The position numbers were made by a program, and so were the translations under genes. Shown here piece after piece: positions 34,233-47,366 of a stretch of 64,000 bases of DNA (within the stretch, counting starts at the first letter, position 1; every line of letters begins with the position of its first letter). Below the pieces are notes generated by a model. It worked only from the letters and a program-made list of their open reading frames with translations, had not been told where the DNA came from and did no database searches. The stretch lies in the NCBI GenBank assembly GCA_020465985.1, contig JAANYP010004771.1:190932-254931 (forward strand), in the 5' to 3' direction. Source of the DNA: Centrapalus pauciflorus. Its lineage: Eukaryota; Streptophyta; Magnoliopsida; Asterales; Asteraceae.

Positions 34233-36297
34233 AAGAAAACTAATTAATAATTAAGAACAATATAAAAATAAAAAGAGTTTTTAGTTACATTCAATTGATT
34301 AACGGTTTAATTCTCACTTGAAATGATATATAACATAAGTTTTTCAATTTTTATTGGTTTGGATTAATGATATTTTATTTACTACGACAACTAAGAACCA
34401 ACATAATCAACCACATAACAAAAAAATGTGGGTAGTTTTCAAAGCCTTATAGAAACCATTCCAAAGTGGTTTATGTGACAACTCGACATTTACTTTTTAC
34501 CATTCTCAATGAACAAAGGAACGTCTATTGGTTTTTCGTTCATTAAAAATATATTTTAGAACAATGTGTCTCCCAATGTACATTCGCTTTTTTTTTTTTT
34601 AATACCAAAACTTTTTACATTAATTAATTTTATTTATTGTAATACAATTTTGATTAGTTATATTACTTATAAAGTTAAAACAAACCATAAGCTAAAATTA
34701 TTTGTTTTAATACATATATTTTATTTTATCTATAAAATTTAAAATAATATATACTTATTGATTATAATTTTACATGTATACATAGAGCTGAAATCATATA
34801 AAGAACCTTATTTAATATAAGAACTCAAACTAAAAAAATAATAAAATGGATTGATTTAATGTTGAACTAACATTGAACTTATATCCAATTCGATATAAAA
34901 TATAAAATATTATTTGCTCAACACTATTCTTTGAAATGTTACAAATCTAAATTTGTAGCCTCACAAATGTATTTTATAACAAGATTAAACTTATCATAAT
35001 TTTCATCTTCGTACACAAACATTCAAAAGTTAAATTAGAAAGAAGAACAATTAATCATCATTGATCTTTATATTTTGTCAACCGATTATCGATTCTTTAG
35101 TTTTAGCTAAACTATTTTTTTGTACAAGACATTCAACTATATGAAATATTAAAATATTTAATGTCGAATTAACATTAGATATTTCAAGTTTAATATCTAG
35201 TTTAAAAACAAATATTATATATTCAACATTAAATATTCGAAAAAGAGGAATAATATCGTATTTTGTTGTTAGTCATTTGATAGAATTATACAGCGTTTAT
35301 ATTTTATAGGTTGCTCGATCAATGTCACATTTAGATTTTGATAAAAGTTTTACAATACTTTGTAAAAAAAAAGAAAAGAAAAGGATGATCTCAAAAACAC
35401 AAATCATATTTTTATTCATATATATTAAAGTAAGAAAAGTAATAAAAAAAAAAAAAAACTAAACTAGACACATCTTTAAATTGTAGGTTTTTATAAAAAA
35501 AACATGGTTAAAGGGTTGGTCAAATTTGGTGGCCCATCGATTTTCTTAGAAGTTAGAACAAGAGATAAATATTTAGTTATTTACTATATTCGAACGTTTT
35601 GAATTGCAGGAATTTAATACGATGGGATTCGAAAATGATAAAATTATAAAAAATTTAAGGGAAAGGTTGGTTAATAAAAAGATAAGAGTGTTGAATATGA
35701 AATGTTAAATGATCGAACATAAATTTATTAAATCAATACATGACATGAAAGGTATTTCTAAATCCAATATCTTGTTAGTTGTTTAAATCCTCCAAACCAA
35801 ACGGGACCTAAGAATTAAATTGGTTTTAAAGTTCTACACAAAGTTAAAAGTGTTGTTTCATGGTCTAGTGTTGTTGTGCCATGAGTCTCAAGTTTATTAA
35901 ACATTTGTTGATGTTACTAACATAATTTATAACATGTGTGTTGAACAAACAAATGAAAAATTATAAATTTAAGGTGTTGGATAAATCTCTAAATAGTTCT
36001 TTGACTTGTGGTAGGAAAAAAAAGGTGGACAAACGACAATTGTTAGGTCATAAATGTACGGTTGAAATTCATAAAATTCTTTTTAACAAGACAATCAACG
36101 AAGTTGACCCTGATCAAATAAATAATTAAAGTAAGAATGTTAGTGAATAAGAAATTCATTGAATAATAAAACTTTAATACAAATGACGACATACGAAAAA
36201 TAAAATACAACTTTAAACGATCTTGAATACTAATTGATATGTTCCTTTGTATTTTAAAAAAAAAAAAATTTGTGAAAATTTTAAGGGTAAGTGTATT
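34233..36297. other. AT-rich intergenic, nothing recognised
   Basis: About 2 kb with long A/T runs and no supported gene or element. Confidence 0.4.
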
Positions 36298-36310
36298 TGT
36301 ATTAAAGTAA

Positions 36311-36481
36311 GAGGTGGGTTAGCCCACATTCGGAGGATCGTACCAACCGATCCCACAACCAACATGATGGAAGTAAATTGTGTAACCAATTATTAAAGGA
36401 CATGTGCAGGGTTTGAACTCTAACCCTCCACCATGGATTCCATGTCTGCATCCACTAGAGTCTAGACTACCATCGCGAAGA
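36311..36481 (-). mobile_element. Probable tRNA-derived SINE, minus orientation
   Basis: Read on the minus strand, AGAGTTCAAACCCTGC resembles a Pol III B box (GGTTCRANNCC) and TCTAGTGGATGC a weak A box. GTATTAAAGTAAG occurs on both sides (36298-36310 and 36482-36494), a 13-bp TSD. There is no poly(A) tail, so the family is unclear; au-type SINEs also lack one. Confidence 0.5.
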
Positions 36482-36715
36482 CGTATTAAAGTAAGAATGT
36501 TATGTGAATTCTTGTGAAAATTTTAAAGATAAGTGTAATTGCGTACTTGTAAATCGGAGTAAGATTAAATATTATATGAAAGAATAATAGGTTAAAACAT
36601 TTAAAAAAAAAGAACAAAAAAGATACAAATGTGAACCAAGTTCGTTTAAAGGATGAGGAATTAGAGATGGACGTCATAGGGCATTATGGTTTGCTTCATC
36701 ATTAAAAGTTCGTTT

Positions 36716-36829
36716 ACCAAAAGGCCTTTGGCTTGACGGTAAAAGTGTGGAGTTGTAAGTGAGAGGTCACGGGTTCGATCCCCGTCTGAGGCAAGTTGAA
36801 ATTTAGGATAGTTTGCCGTTCAAAAAAAA
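36716..36829 (+). mobile_element. Short tRNA-derived SINE with 15-bp TSD
   Basis: An A-box-like TGGCTTGACGGT and a strong B box, GGGTTCGATCCCCG, lie in a 114-bp body that ends in a run of A. ATTAAAAGTTCGTTT flanks it exactly at 36701-36715 and 36830-36844. Polymerase III boxes, A tail and long TSD together define a SINE. It is not a tRNA gene because no cloverleaf can be drawn. Confidence 0.85.
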
Positions 36830-36844
36830 ATTAAAAGTTCGTTT

Positions 36845-39329
36845 GTTAGGAGTGCGTAAAACTTGAGGAAATTATTGTTGAATTCTATTTTGCCACTAAT
36901 GGGAGTTTTAACTTTCTTCTCCCTCTCTCTCCACATACACACATGCATAATTTTATAATCCAAAAATTAAATGTTATGAAAGACGTAAAAAACAATTCTA
37001 GTCATAAAATATATAATTAAATAATTTTGTATCCCATCATAATTATAATTAAAGAAATAGGGATCCTAAAATTTATAACCAAATTTTTATGTCATCTATA
37101 TTTAACTTGTTACATTATATGATCCTATATATATGTGTATTATGTAAATAAATAAATAAATAGAAATAGATAGAAGGTGATGAGATCTGATGTGAATCAT
37201 AATAAAACATAAAACAAGTGGAATTGAATGTTGTCCCAACTCCCATGATTTTGCATGTGGATATAAACACCCCACCCACTACTTCACATGTCTTCTCTTT
37301 TAACTTCTCCCATTTTGCATTACAACCCTTTAACTAACTCTTTTTTTCTTTTCTACCCTTTCAATTTTCTACCATTTAGTTGTATAACATTTAAAAACCT
37401 CTCGACACTATTTCTAATTCTACCAATTATAAATTTATAATATATGCCTATATTTATTATTCTAGCATTTAAAACCACTTCTGTGCAAGCCTGGTGCATA
37501 CTTGATTTAATGATTTTTTTATAATTGACAAAACCATTACAATGCATATCCAATCTTTTTTATTAGATCTGATCCAATCAACATTATTATATAGGACTGA
37601 TTTCGATCTAGAATATGCATCAAACCAAAGGTACCAAAGAAATTTGAAATCATTTGATTAAGACTAAGGACTGAACGAATGGTCCCGAACGTATTATCAA
37701 ACATTATGGCCAGTTCGGTACCAGTATCGTTTGCGTTGGCTAAAATCGAGAAACGAGTACCGAACAAATGGTCCCGATTCCTAAATTACGCTTACATCAA
37801 GAGCAGTGTATCATACTGATTGTCCCGTTTTAATTTTGTTCAACTTTTGAAAAATCAATTATAGATCTTACCCTTATTTTTGTATGTGTTGTATGCTTAC
37901 ATTATTACATAGTAGTTAATACTATATAATAAGTATAGAAAGACACCAATATTATTAAATTTAAACACAATTTAGTGTAAAATGGCCATGCTCATGTTTA
38001 TTAAATTCAAGTTATCTTGATAAGTTATGAGTTAACTAGACAACTTAGAATATCATCATGTCAATTTATCTCGGACACCAGTTTCATAACATTTATCGTT
38101 TATTTATATTTTATTATTATCGGTAAGCAAACCGTATTGTTATGTTTGTTATCACATTGTCATCAATATACACCCTATCATCATTAGAATCAAACATTGT
38201 CATGTTGGGCATGTTTCGCAAAACTAGTTGTAGTTTTTAGAAATCGTAGTTTTTAAAAGGGTTGAAACTTTTTGTTTGAAAAATGTGTTTGATAAATTTA
38301 ATTTTACTTGTAGCTTTTAGTATTAAATAACATTAATAATATTAATTATAAGTTGTAGCTTATAAGTATTAGAAGAGTTTAAAGGTAAGTTTGTTTGACA
38401 AAAAACTCAAGCTTCTTTTAAAAGTACTTCAAGGAGCTTCTTATGAAAGAGTTTTTCTTTTAAGAATCAAAAGCTCAAACTCCATCATCCAAACAAAGCT
38501 TTTGATATTGAGCTTTTAAGAACCAAAAATTGAAGTTCTCAAAATCTTATTGCCAAACACGTCCGTTTATCTGCAAAAGTTAGGTCTTACTTTCAATACA
38601 TGTTATTATTATAATAATCAATAAATTTAAACATTAAAACTTAATCTTTTACGAGATAAAATAAATTGTAATGTAAAAAAGGAATTCTATATGCACCGAC
38701 TCCCCTAAGGCTGTGTTTGGTTGAGAGAATTGAAGAGACAAGAAACGAAGACAAAATCTTAAGTTTTTTAGACTATGAAACTTGAAAATAAAATAACCAG
38801 CTATTCAGTCATGTGCCCTGGTTGGAATAATATTTCATGGTTTACCGGTTTGAGGTGTTAAATGAGTCGAATCAATTGTGTTATATATGTGTTGTGTTTG
38901 ATAAACTATATAATCAATAATGCTGTCGTAGTAATATAGATCACAAGTTATGATTGTACTAACATAGATTTCTTCATATAATCATTAATGTTAGTACAAA
39001 CATCTTGTCAAAAATGTTTATCAGTTGTTTTAGTTTTGATATTAGTTTTGCTAGAATAGTAACATATATTGGTATAAGATACTCGTTACATTATATTAAT
39101 ACAAAAACAAAATTTTTTGTTGAGTTATATTATAATTACCTACTTTTTTTATGTTGTGTTTTAAGTTTTGGAATAATAAATTAATTGAAAGTTTTTTTAA
39201 AGTAGAATTGTATGATAAATTAATTGAAAGTTTTTAAAAGTAAAATGTCTGAACCAAACCGATTATTTATAATTTAGTATAACCGCTAGATTTGATCGGT
39301 TTAATTTGAAAAGTTTGTAAAACAGTATT
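36845..39329. other. Intergenic, nothing firmly recognised
   Basis: AT-rich spacer. A CGAACGAATGGTCCCGAA-like patch at about 37673-37775 and a GGCTGTGTTTGGTTGAGAG sequence at 38709 look like eroded element fragments, but no complete element or gene is supported. Confidence 0.4.
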
Positions 39330-39606
39330 GGGACGTTTGGTTCACAAAATCTGATGGAATTGGAATGAAAATTGAAAATTTCATTCTGATGTGCTGTTTG
39401 GCAGCAAAAAAGAACGAGATGAAGATTCTTTTTCTTTTTAAAAAACATCACTTTTGAAGTAATATATTTTTCTTGGGTTAGTGCATTCATTCCAATGATT
39501 TTAACAGTGCTAAAACCAAACACTATACTTCATCTTCACCGGCCTGCATTTTTTATTCCAACAGATTCCATTATAAGAATAAACATTTTGCGAACCAAAC
39601 GCATCC
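39330..39606. mobile_element. MITE with GGGACGTTTGGTTC ends
   Basis: GGGACGTTTGGTTCACAAAA at the left is inverted by CATTTTGCGAACCAAACGCA at the right. The interior is rich in GGAATG/CATTCC. It is related in its ends to the element at 13263. It lies about 230 bp upstream of the SAM synthetase TATA box. TSD not clear. Confidence 0.6.
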
Positions 39607-39867
39607 TAAGTATTATCGATTTGATGAAAGAATTTTGTCGATCAAACGGTTAAAGTTAAATAAACAAACAAAAACATTTTGGGTAATTGATTCAAGTAAA
39701 ATTTTACGCGTTGGTGGATAGGGTTGGTGAAAGGGACCCACTCAAAGCGGGGTTGGTGAGGGGTCCACATCAAAAGAGTTGGTGGGTGGTTTTTGGCTGT
39801 ACAACGCGCATGAGCATCCCACCCCCTTCGCACCTATAAATTCGCACCCACTTCATTGTTACCAAAT
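39607..39867 (+). promoter_or_regulatory. SAM synthetase core promoter
   Basis: TATAAA at 39835-39840 lies about 30 bases before a CT-rich leader (near 39868), which suits a TATA-driven start. Upstream, at about 39708-39790, GTTGGTG is repeated several times together with GGGACCCACTC and GGGTCCACATC, possible activator sites. The transcription start is inferred. Confidence 0.6.
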
Positions 39868-39941
39868 CGTCTCTCCTCCTTCCTCAAATCTCTATCTGGA
39901 TCTCAAGATTTGATTTTTTTTCCTCTCCTGCCGAAAATAAG

Positions 39942-41258
39942 GTTTGAACCGTTTCTTTGATTTACATCGATTCAACTTCATCTCCATTGCATTTTCTTGT
40001 GGATCTGTTTAGTTCTCTTCTTTATTTTCAGATCTTGGATCTTATCCGTAAACTTGTGATTTATGCTTACTTTTCTTAGATCTGAATGAATTGCTACTTC
40101 GATCTGTTGGTTTGAACCTCTAAATATATAAAGCATTTCATTAATTCGTCTCTCAATTGTCTGTTAGTTCAGATTATATGTCTTGTGGCCTCATTTTAAT
40201 TATTTCTCTGTTTAGTTGTTTAAAAAGTGGAATTTTCAACTGCTAGATGACGGATCTTGTCGTTCATGCTTAAGTTTTTTCATGTTTATTACCATATAAT
40301 TCGAATTAGTCTCAATAATACTAGAGAGAACAAAGTATGATTATGTAGTTAAAAGACGGATTCGTTTGATCTTTTGTAGTCAAGTTCACTGCTCTTAAAT
40401 GAAACCTTGGATACATTTTAAATTGCAAACTTTTTGTTTAAGCAGATTATGCAGATCGCACACTTTTCACATTATAATTATTATTACGTGAGGATTGCTT
40501 ATCTATAAGTTCATCCATTACTGAGTAACATGAGTAATTTTGTGTTGATTTATGTTTAAACTCAAAGATTACTTATTTTGTGGATCTATGGAACAAATCC
40601 AATTTGGGTTATTGGATATGTGAATTTTGTAGTCATATCTGGTGGACCAAAGTTGTTGATTTCAATGAACAACATATGTTTACCCATTTATGTGAAGATC
40701 ATGGGGAATCTTTAACATTGTTTGTTGCATCCCGCCTCATCTCTAACATATTTTGTTATTATTACGGAAGGCATTGTTAATGACCTGACATTGACACAAC
40801 AAACTGAACTATAGTTCTAGACTTCACATTTAAGTTGCAACCTGAAAATCATCTAGTGAACCTAATTAGAGTTATAGAGAGGCTAATTGGATAATTTTTA
40901 GCTATGTAATATTTTGACAAAGCAAGTGGCTGCTTTCCCAAGGTTTTTGGAGTTATCAGTTATGTTTGTTATAACATCCTTGATCTGATTCACTTATTGT
41001 GCTGACATAATTTGCTTACCTTCTGTAGCATTTACTATTATTTAGTGTGCTATTATTTAGTCTGCTTTCCCAAGGTTTTTGGAGTTATCAATTATGTTTG
41101 TTATAACATCCTTGATCTGATTCACTTATTGTGCTGACATAATTTGCTTAACTTCTGTAGCATTTACTATTATTTACTGTGCTACCAAAAGAATTTCTTC
41201 CTTTTTTATAGCATTTACTATTTAGTGTGTACTAAAATCTTTATCTTGCTTGTGACAG
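39942..41258 (+). other. Leader intron of the SAM synthetase gene
   Basis: The CT-rich 5' leader ends ATAAG followed by GTTTGA at 39942. The acceptor CTTGTGACAG ends at 41258, seven bases before the ATG. Leader introns are common in plant SAM synthetase genes. Inside, a 132-bp unit is tandemly duplicated (40931-41062, 41063-41194), so a CTTCTGTAG acceptor-like site occurs twice. CTTTTTTATAG forms a third. Confidence 0.8.
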
Positions 41259-41265
41259 TTCAGAG

Positions 41266-42438
41266 ATGGAGACCTTCCTATTCACATCCGAGTCAGTCAA
41301 TGAAGGACACCCAGACAAGCTCTGCGACCAAGTCTCTGATGCCATCCTTGATGCTTGCCTAGAACAAGATCCTGATAGTAAGGTTGCCTGTGAGACCTGC
41401 ACAAAGACTAACATGGTCATGGTCTTTGGTGAAATCACCACCAAGGCTACCGTGGACTATGAGAAGATTGTCCGTGATACTTGCAGGGAAATTGGCTTTA
41501 CATCTGCTGATGTTGGTCTTGATGCTGACAACTGCAAGGTCTTGGTCAATATCGAGCAACAGAGCCCAGACATTGCTCAGGGTGTTCATGGTCACCTCAC
41601 CAAGAAGCCAGAGGAAATTGGTGCTGGTGACCAAGGTCACATGTTTGGCTATGCTACTGATGAAACACCTGAGCTTATGCCACTTACCCATGTCCTTGCA
41701 ACAAAACTTGGTGCCAAGCTAACTGAAGTGAGAAAGAACAAGACTTGCCCATGGCTCAGGCCTGATGGTAAGACCCAAGTCACCGTTGAGTATCACAATG
41801 ACAATGGTGCTATGGTCCCTACTAGGGTTCACACCGTCCTAATCTCCACCCAACATGATGAGACGGTGACTAATGACCAAATTGCTGCTGATCTCAAGGA
41901 GCATGTGATCAAGCCTGTCATCCCAGCTCAGTATCTTGATGACAACACCATCTTCCACCTGAACCCCTCAGGCCGGTTTGTGATTGGTGGTCCTCATGGA
42001 GATGCAGGTCTCACCGGCAGGAAGATTATTATCGACACATATGGAGGATGGGGAGCTCACGGTGGAGGTGCTTTCTCTGGGAAAGATCCCACTAAGGTGG
42101 ACAGAAGCGGTGCTTACATCGTCAGGCAAGCAGCCAAGAGTGTGGTGGCCTCAGGACTTGCACGCAGGTGCATCGTTCAGGTCTCTTATGCCATTGGTGT
42201 TGCTGAGCCTCTCTCGGTTTTTGTGGACACATACAAGACTGGAACCATCCCAGACAAGGACATCCTTGCCCTCATCAAGGAGAACTTTGACTTTAGGCCA
42301 GGGATGATGGCCATCAATCTTGACCTGAAGAGGGGTGGCAACTACAGGTACCAGAAGACTGCTGCTTATGGCCATTTTGGTCGTGAGGATCCCGACTTCA
42401 CCTGGGAAACCGTCAAGATTCTGAAGCCCAAGGCCTGA
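41266..42438 (+). CDS. SAMS: S-adenosylmethionine synthetase (methionine adenosyltransferase)
   Basis: Makes S-adenosylmethionine from methionine and ATP in the cytosol. The product feeds methylation, ethylene, polyamine and nicotianamine synthesis. The 390-residue intronless CDS has the normal plant length. Signature sequences are GHPDK (residues 14-18, ATP/methionine site), [12 protein letters not shown] (119-130) and the glycine-rich loop GGGAFSGKD (266-274). [13 protein letters not shown] at 161-173 is also conserved. The start [18 protein letters not shown] is the standard plant N-terminus. It follows a long leader intron, and no other gene overlaps. Codon use is more GC-rich than the surroundings, as usual for a highly expressed gene. 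Possible poly(A) signals occur from AATAAA at about 42494. Which plant isoform (SAMS1-4) it matches cannot be told. Confidence 0.98.
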   Translation: METFLFTSESVNEGHPDKLCDQVSDAILDACLEQDPDSKVACETCTKTNMVMVFGEITTKATVDYEKIVRDTCREIGFTSADVGLDADNCKVLVNIEQQSPDIAQGVHGHLTKKPEEIGAGDQGHMFGYATDETPELMPLTHVLATKLGAKLTEVRKNKTCPWLRPDGKTQVTVEYHNDNGAMVPTRVHTVLISTQHDETVTNDQIAADLKEHVIKPVIPAQYLDDNTIFHLNPSGRFVIGGPHGDAGLTGRKIIIDTYGGWGAHGGGAFSGKDPTKVDRSGAYIVRQAAKSVVASGLARRCIVQVSYAIGVAEPLSVFVDTYKTGTIPDKDILALIKENFDFRPGMMAINLDLKRGGNYRYQKTAAYGHFGREDPDFTWETVKILKPKA

Positions 42439-42720
42439 ATGTAACGTAACAGCTTCACAAGAATGATTCTTTTAAACTGGCCGGCCCATGGAGAATAAAC
42501 AAGCTCTCACTGCACAAGTAGGCCTGTGATATTTTCCCAAGGTGGACAAAACATATGTAGGAAGCTTTTGATTGTCTGGTGAAATGTTGTGTCTGTTTGT
42601 CTTTTATATTTGGTTCCTGGCGAACTTTTTTATTAGGATTTCATATTTTTCAATCATTGATGAGAAGCCTATGTGTAATCTTTTGAACAAATTTATTTTT
42701 ATCTACTTGAAAAAAATTTC
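42439..42720 (+). other. SAM synthetase 3' UTR
   Basis: T-rich sequence after the stop contains AATAAA near 42494 and further AT-rich signals to about 42700. The cleavage site is not determinable from sequence alone. Confidence 0.5.
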
Positions 42721-43820
42721 AATTATGTGCCTATAAATCTAACATAAGACCAGCAATTTATTGTGGCAGGATGAACTGATTCTGCAACCTGTCTTCACTC
42801 TGCAACAGTTACTACTACTATTTTTTGTTTGTTTAAGTTAGCATGAAATATAAAAAGCAGTGTGTGTTCAAATTAATAGGTTTGACTTTGGCAATAAAAG
42901 TTCTTACTGGGATTTTACATTTATTAAATCATGTGCATGTTTTGAAACAAAGAAAGTAATTCTACTTTACCCAATGGTCATTTATAAATCAACAATAAGG
43001 TTGATATAATTAGAATCTTTGTCAAATTTGTTCTTTCATATGTTAATTATATTAGTTAACTTTATTATAGTTAATAAATAAGCTCAAGATAAATTAAAAA
43101 TCTTTTTTGTACAAGTTGATACACTTGCAAAAAGAAAGAAACCTAATGTAAATTAATTACGACTTCTATCCTACCCTTTCTAAGTGATCAAATTCCTTAC
43201 CTTAAAAAAAAATAATAATAAAATCCTTAAACAACCCCTACCCAACTATAACTTAGCAGCCAAACGGCCTATTAAGCAACTAAGCACATTTATTTAATTT
43301 TGTTTTAAAAAGAAAATTTTTTATAACCATAAACAAAGAAGATTATAACTAAGCAAAGTTTATTTGAATTTCATTCCATAAATTTATAAATTATATTAAT
43401 GAATCAAAATATATAACGATAATTGAAAATATGAAGATGTATATTTAACAAAATGAATATACGTTTTTAGTTTTATTAAAAAGAATACATTCATTAATTC
43501 AATACAAATCGTGATGTTCAGATTCTTTGATTTTCATTTGTTTGGGAAGAGGACATTTCCTTTTTCAATCCATCTTGAATGAAATATTACAATACACCTT
43601 TTACGAATGACTATGGGCAAAAGAAACACATTTATTTAATTTTGTTCTAAATAATCAAATTTTTTATAACTATAAACAAAGGAGATTAGAGCTAAGCAAA
43701 GTTTATTTGAAACCTTCCATAATTTTATAAATTATGCCATTATTATTAATGAATCAAATATACAACAATAAAAAGAATATACCATTATTATACATTTCAC
43801 TTTACTATTACTATAAAATT
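42721..43820. other. AT-rich intergenic with internal similarity
   Basis: Segments near 43305-43400 and 43640-43760 share TTTTTTATAACTATAAACAAAG and AAGCAAAGTTTATTTGAA, so part of the interval is a degenerate direct duplication. No gene is seen. Confidence 0.4.
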
Positions 43821-44097
43821 AAATTTTAAGGGTGGAAGCCTGGAAGGAGTACCCACACCTTTCAAATTCCATCTTTAGGGATACCTTAACGTCATATCAA
43901 CTTTTCTCTCTTCACTCAATTTATCTTTCTTACTTGGAAATACCCGGACCTTTTTATAGTTTTTGTTATAAAAACCAATTCACTTGAAATTAATAAAACA
44001 GTTAGAACTAAAAATTTTATTTTTATCATAAATACTTAAAACTAACATAAATAAACTAAACAATTACGAAACTAAAATTACATTAAAAAAATATAAA

Positions 44098-45300
44098 CTA
44101 GTTGTCTGAATTAAGTATATGAGCAACTGCAATATGTTCCACCAGATCTGATCGAAGGTTATTGTGTGTTTTACAATTACGAACTTCCAAAAACATGTTA
44201 TGAGATAATTCATTAGAAGCATAATGTTGATGAGATGGAAACTTGGTTTCTTGAAATGGACATGTCACAACGCCTTCGTCTTGTAAGATCATATTGTGTA
44301 ATATGACTCAATCATACCACATGGATTTAATTTTCGTGGGTCACATGATAGTGTGTGGTTGTTTATTACAGCGAAACGAACTTTGAGTACATCGAAAGCT
44401 CGTTCAAAGTCTTTTCTTGTCGACTTTAGTGCTTGCTTGAATTTTTTTCGTTTATCATCAGTTGGACACGAAAAAGAGTTCATAAAACTCGTTCAATCGG
44501 GGTATATCCATCAGCAAGATCGTACCCACGTTTATATTGTGCACCTTTAATCACTAACGGGATCTCCGGTGCTAAATGTTGTTGAATAACGATTATTTGA
44601 TTAAGCACATTAATGTGGTTGTTGGAACCGACACCAAAGAAAGCATGCTAGATCCATAAATCTTGTGATGCAATTGTCTCTAACATAATTGTCTCGCATG
44701 TATAGACCTTGCTAAACCGTTGGACGATTTTTTCATGACCAATGTGTACAGCCAACGCTCTCGAAAATTTTGTAAAATCCATGTTTTGGTTCATGAAACG
44801 CATACAAATGTTGAACATTACTTGCAATCGATCTACGCAAATATTCTCATCTATACAACTGAGTAATTATCTGAAAAAATACTTGCACATTTTCACACAA
44901 ATTTTTTAATTCATCGCGAATTAGAAATTATGTCATATGCTAGTTGTCGGATAACATATGTGCATTTTTGTAACGTTGTAAATCATCTTTTGCCTTTAGC
45001 ACCCATCGCAAGATAAACGTTTCAGAATTTTGTTCCAACTATCCATAGGAATAATTCTTTGCGCATCCGAAGCCTCCGTTTGAAAATATAAACTACATAG
45101 ACGAGATTTTTTGAAAAATAATCATGCACGAGACATTGATTTGAAGCTTCACGGTCTCTCTAAGTAACGATTCTTTGTGTAAGTTGATTACAAATGCAAT
45201 TGCAGCATGCACAAACGACTGCTTGTTCAATACGCTCATATTCGTCTTCAGACGATTCTGAAGATGGTGATGAAAACGATGACAAAGAATTCAATTTTGA
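44098..45300 (-). pseudogene. Decayed PIF/Harbinger transposase (Plant_tran/HARBI1-like)
   Basis: Transposase of the DDE PIF/Harbinger superfamily, read on the minus strand. The N-terminus is Ser/Glu-rich (SSESSEDEYERIEQA, near 45270). Further on, MLETIASQDLWI is followed by a stop where Trp is expected, then HAFFGVGSNNHINVL and GAQYKRGYDLADG. A frame change and a second Trp-to-stop sit at the YPD(W)TSF motif. KRKKFKQALKSTRKDFERAF and FAVINN come next, and LRSDLVEHI is close to the end. These match the conserved order of plant PIF-type transposases. Terminal repeats and a TAA/TTA duplication could not be fixed. A G-rich stretch at 45470-45540 may be part of the element. Confidence 0.82.
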
Positions 45301-45544
45301 GAGAGAAATATAATGGTTTATATATTAAAAGAAAAACGTTTGGGAGTGATATGGGTGAAATAATATAGAGGTATCAGGTATGTATTTATAAGGGGAAAAA
45401 AAAAAAAAGGAATATATGTGTGTGTGAGAGAGACCGTTGAGGCAAAAAAGAGAGGAAAAAGTGTTACCCACATCAGGAAGGGGAAACCAGGACGGGGTGT
45501 TCAATGTCGCGGTCAGGATGGGTGGGGCGGTTTTCCCACGGGAC

Positions 45545-45770
45545 TAGAGCAGATGTGGAATGCACTGCAGTGATTCATTCACTATAAAATTCCAATTCGT
45601 ACCATAGTTTATTTATATTGAATAGTATTTTCGTTTCAATTACAATTCACAAATATCAATTCATTCGTACAAAAAACATCTTTAAATAACGTTTCCCATA
45701 TGTACTAACCAACCAAATATGATGATGGAATGCAATGATTCATTCCATTCCTATAATCCTAATCTATTCA
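45545..45770. repeat. GGAATG/CATTCC-rich element fragment
   Basis: Contains GTGGAATGCACTGCAGTGATTC at its left and GGAATGCAATGATTCATTCC at its right, typical of eroded plant MITEs. No TSD was found. It marks the boundary between the Harbinger remnant and the region downstream of the PPR gene. Confidence 0.35.
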
Positions 45771-47313
45771 TTGAGCTCCTCGTCCATGGTAGGTATCGGT
45801 AATAATCTTCGCTCAGTAGACCTGCATCTCGTAACTGGTACAAAGCAAGATAGAAAAGGTTTTAGTGATACCCTGAATGCAATGGTAAATGCTCACAAAT
45901 AGAAAACAATTGAGCATACTAACTAAGCACAATAAATAAATGAGATCAAGGATGTTACAACGTAACTTCAAATGCTGATCAGTAATGGTTTAGAGAACTT
46001 AAGAGATCAACAATTGCCTAATAATAAATATCGTAATAAATCAACACCCTGAATACATCCCTGGATTACCACCTAACTAGAAAGCTTAGTAGTATCCACA
46101 TACCTCTCTTGGTTCCAAGAGTTTCAAATTTGGCGTAGAATGTTCTTTAAGTTCTAAATAGGAGCCTGCAGTTATATATTAAAAAGGTTAGAATCCTAGA
46201 AAATCACATTATATCAGTAAATCACCATTTACTGATGGAATTTAGGGATACCAGTACTAGCAACATACTAATTGAGATAGGAAATGACAAAATGCAGTGA
46301 TGGATTGAAAAGTTAAGAGTTAAGAAGAACAAATACCGATTGTGCACAACTCATAAATGTAAACAGTTGGTTGTGGGCTGGGGACATATGATTCGGTGCT
46401 CTCCACCAAACTTGGTTCATCATAAGATAATCTCAGCTGGCACAAATGTGCAACACTAAAGTGTAAAAAACATGTCTCTGTGGTGGGCTGGGGCTGGAGG
46501 TGGAGACATAAAGAGGAATCTATTATAGATGTTAACTAACTCAAATCACTTCAAATGGTAGACTGAAACCACACTACCCCAAAAGAAGATCCTCAATAAT
46601 ACCACTGGTGAGCCACATGCAAGAATAAAAACAACACATCATGAAATGCATAAATAGGGGAAAAAGAAGCAAATGTATAAAGAAAAAGGTATATAAAAAC
46701 AAAAAGAACAGATAGAGACATGTATGTAAAAATCAGAACAAGTCGATTAAGCAGCATAAACTATGAGGCTTAGGTTTATACTAGTTTGAAAATTATTCTT
46801 ACATTGGTAACAGCACCTATCGTAATTTTATTCAATGTTATTCACCAATTAAGCAGTATAACTTCCAATCTCTGACAGCAATTTATATTTTAACAATAAA
46901 TATGTCATAGCAAGCACTCAAAACTCACTTTATCGCTCTAAAGTTGCACTTAGAACATCATTTCTTTCTGTTATTAGTATAAACCTTTCACAACCATTCA
47001 GTTAGTTCTCTTTGATAAACAAGAGAACCAAGTGACATTCATAGCCACATAACATTAATTTATAATAAAGAAGGAATAACAAGACCGCTTAAGGATGACG
47101 AAACCAGGAGTCGGGAGGGACATATTGCTCCAGAATGGTTCAATAACCAGAAATGATCTTTAAATCGGATGGTGTTTTGAAAATGCAGAGTTAAAGTTCA
47201 CTGCTAAGAATGAAATTCATCACTTGAGTACTTCCTAAGAACATGTTACAATGAAACCAGTTCTTTCAGCTTATATTAGTTCCAAATTTTCTGCTTACCT
47301 ATTGTAACACACA

Positions 47314-47366
<53 letters not shown>

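Noticed and set aside
36731..36806. Possible tRNA gene (GGTTCGATCCC B box)
   Set aside because: No acceptor stem or anticodon arm can be formed, and a poly(A) tail and 15-bp TSD show it to be a SINE.
41241..42375. Alternative open frames overlapping the SAM synthetase CDS
   Set aside because: They are frame shadows of a fully conserved 390-codon gene.
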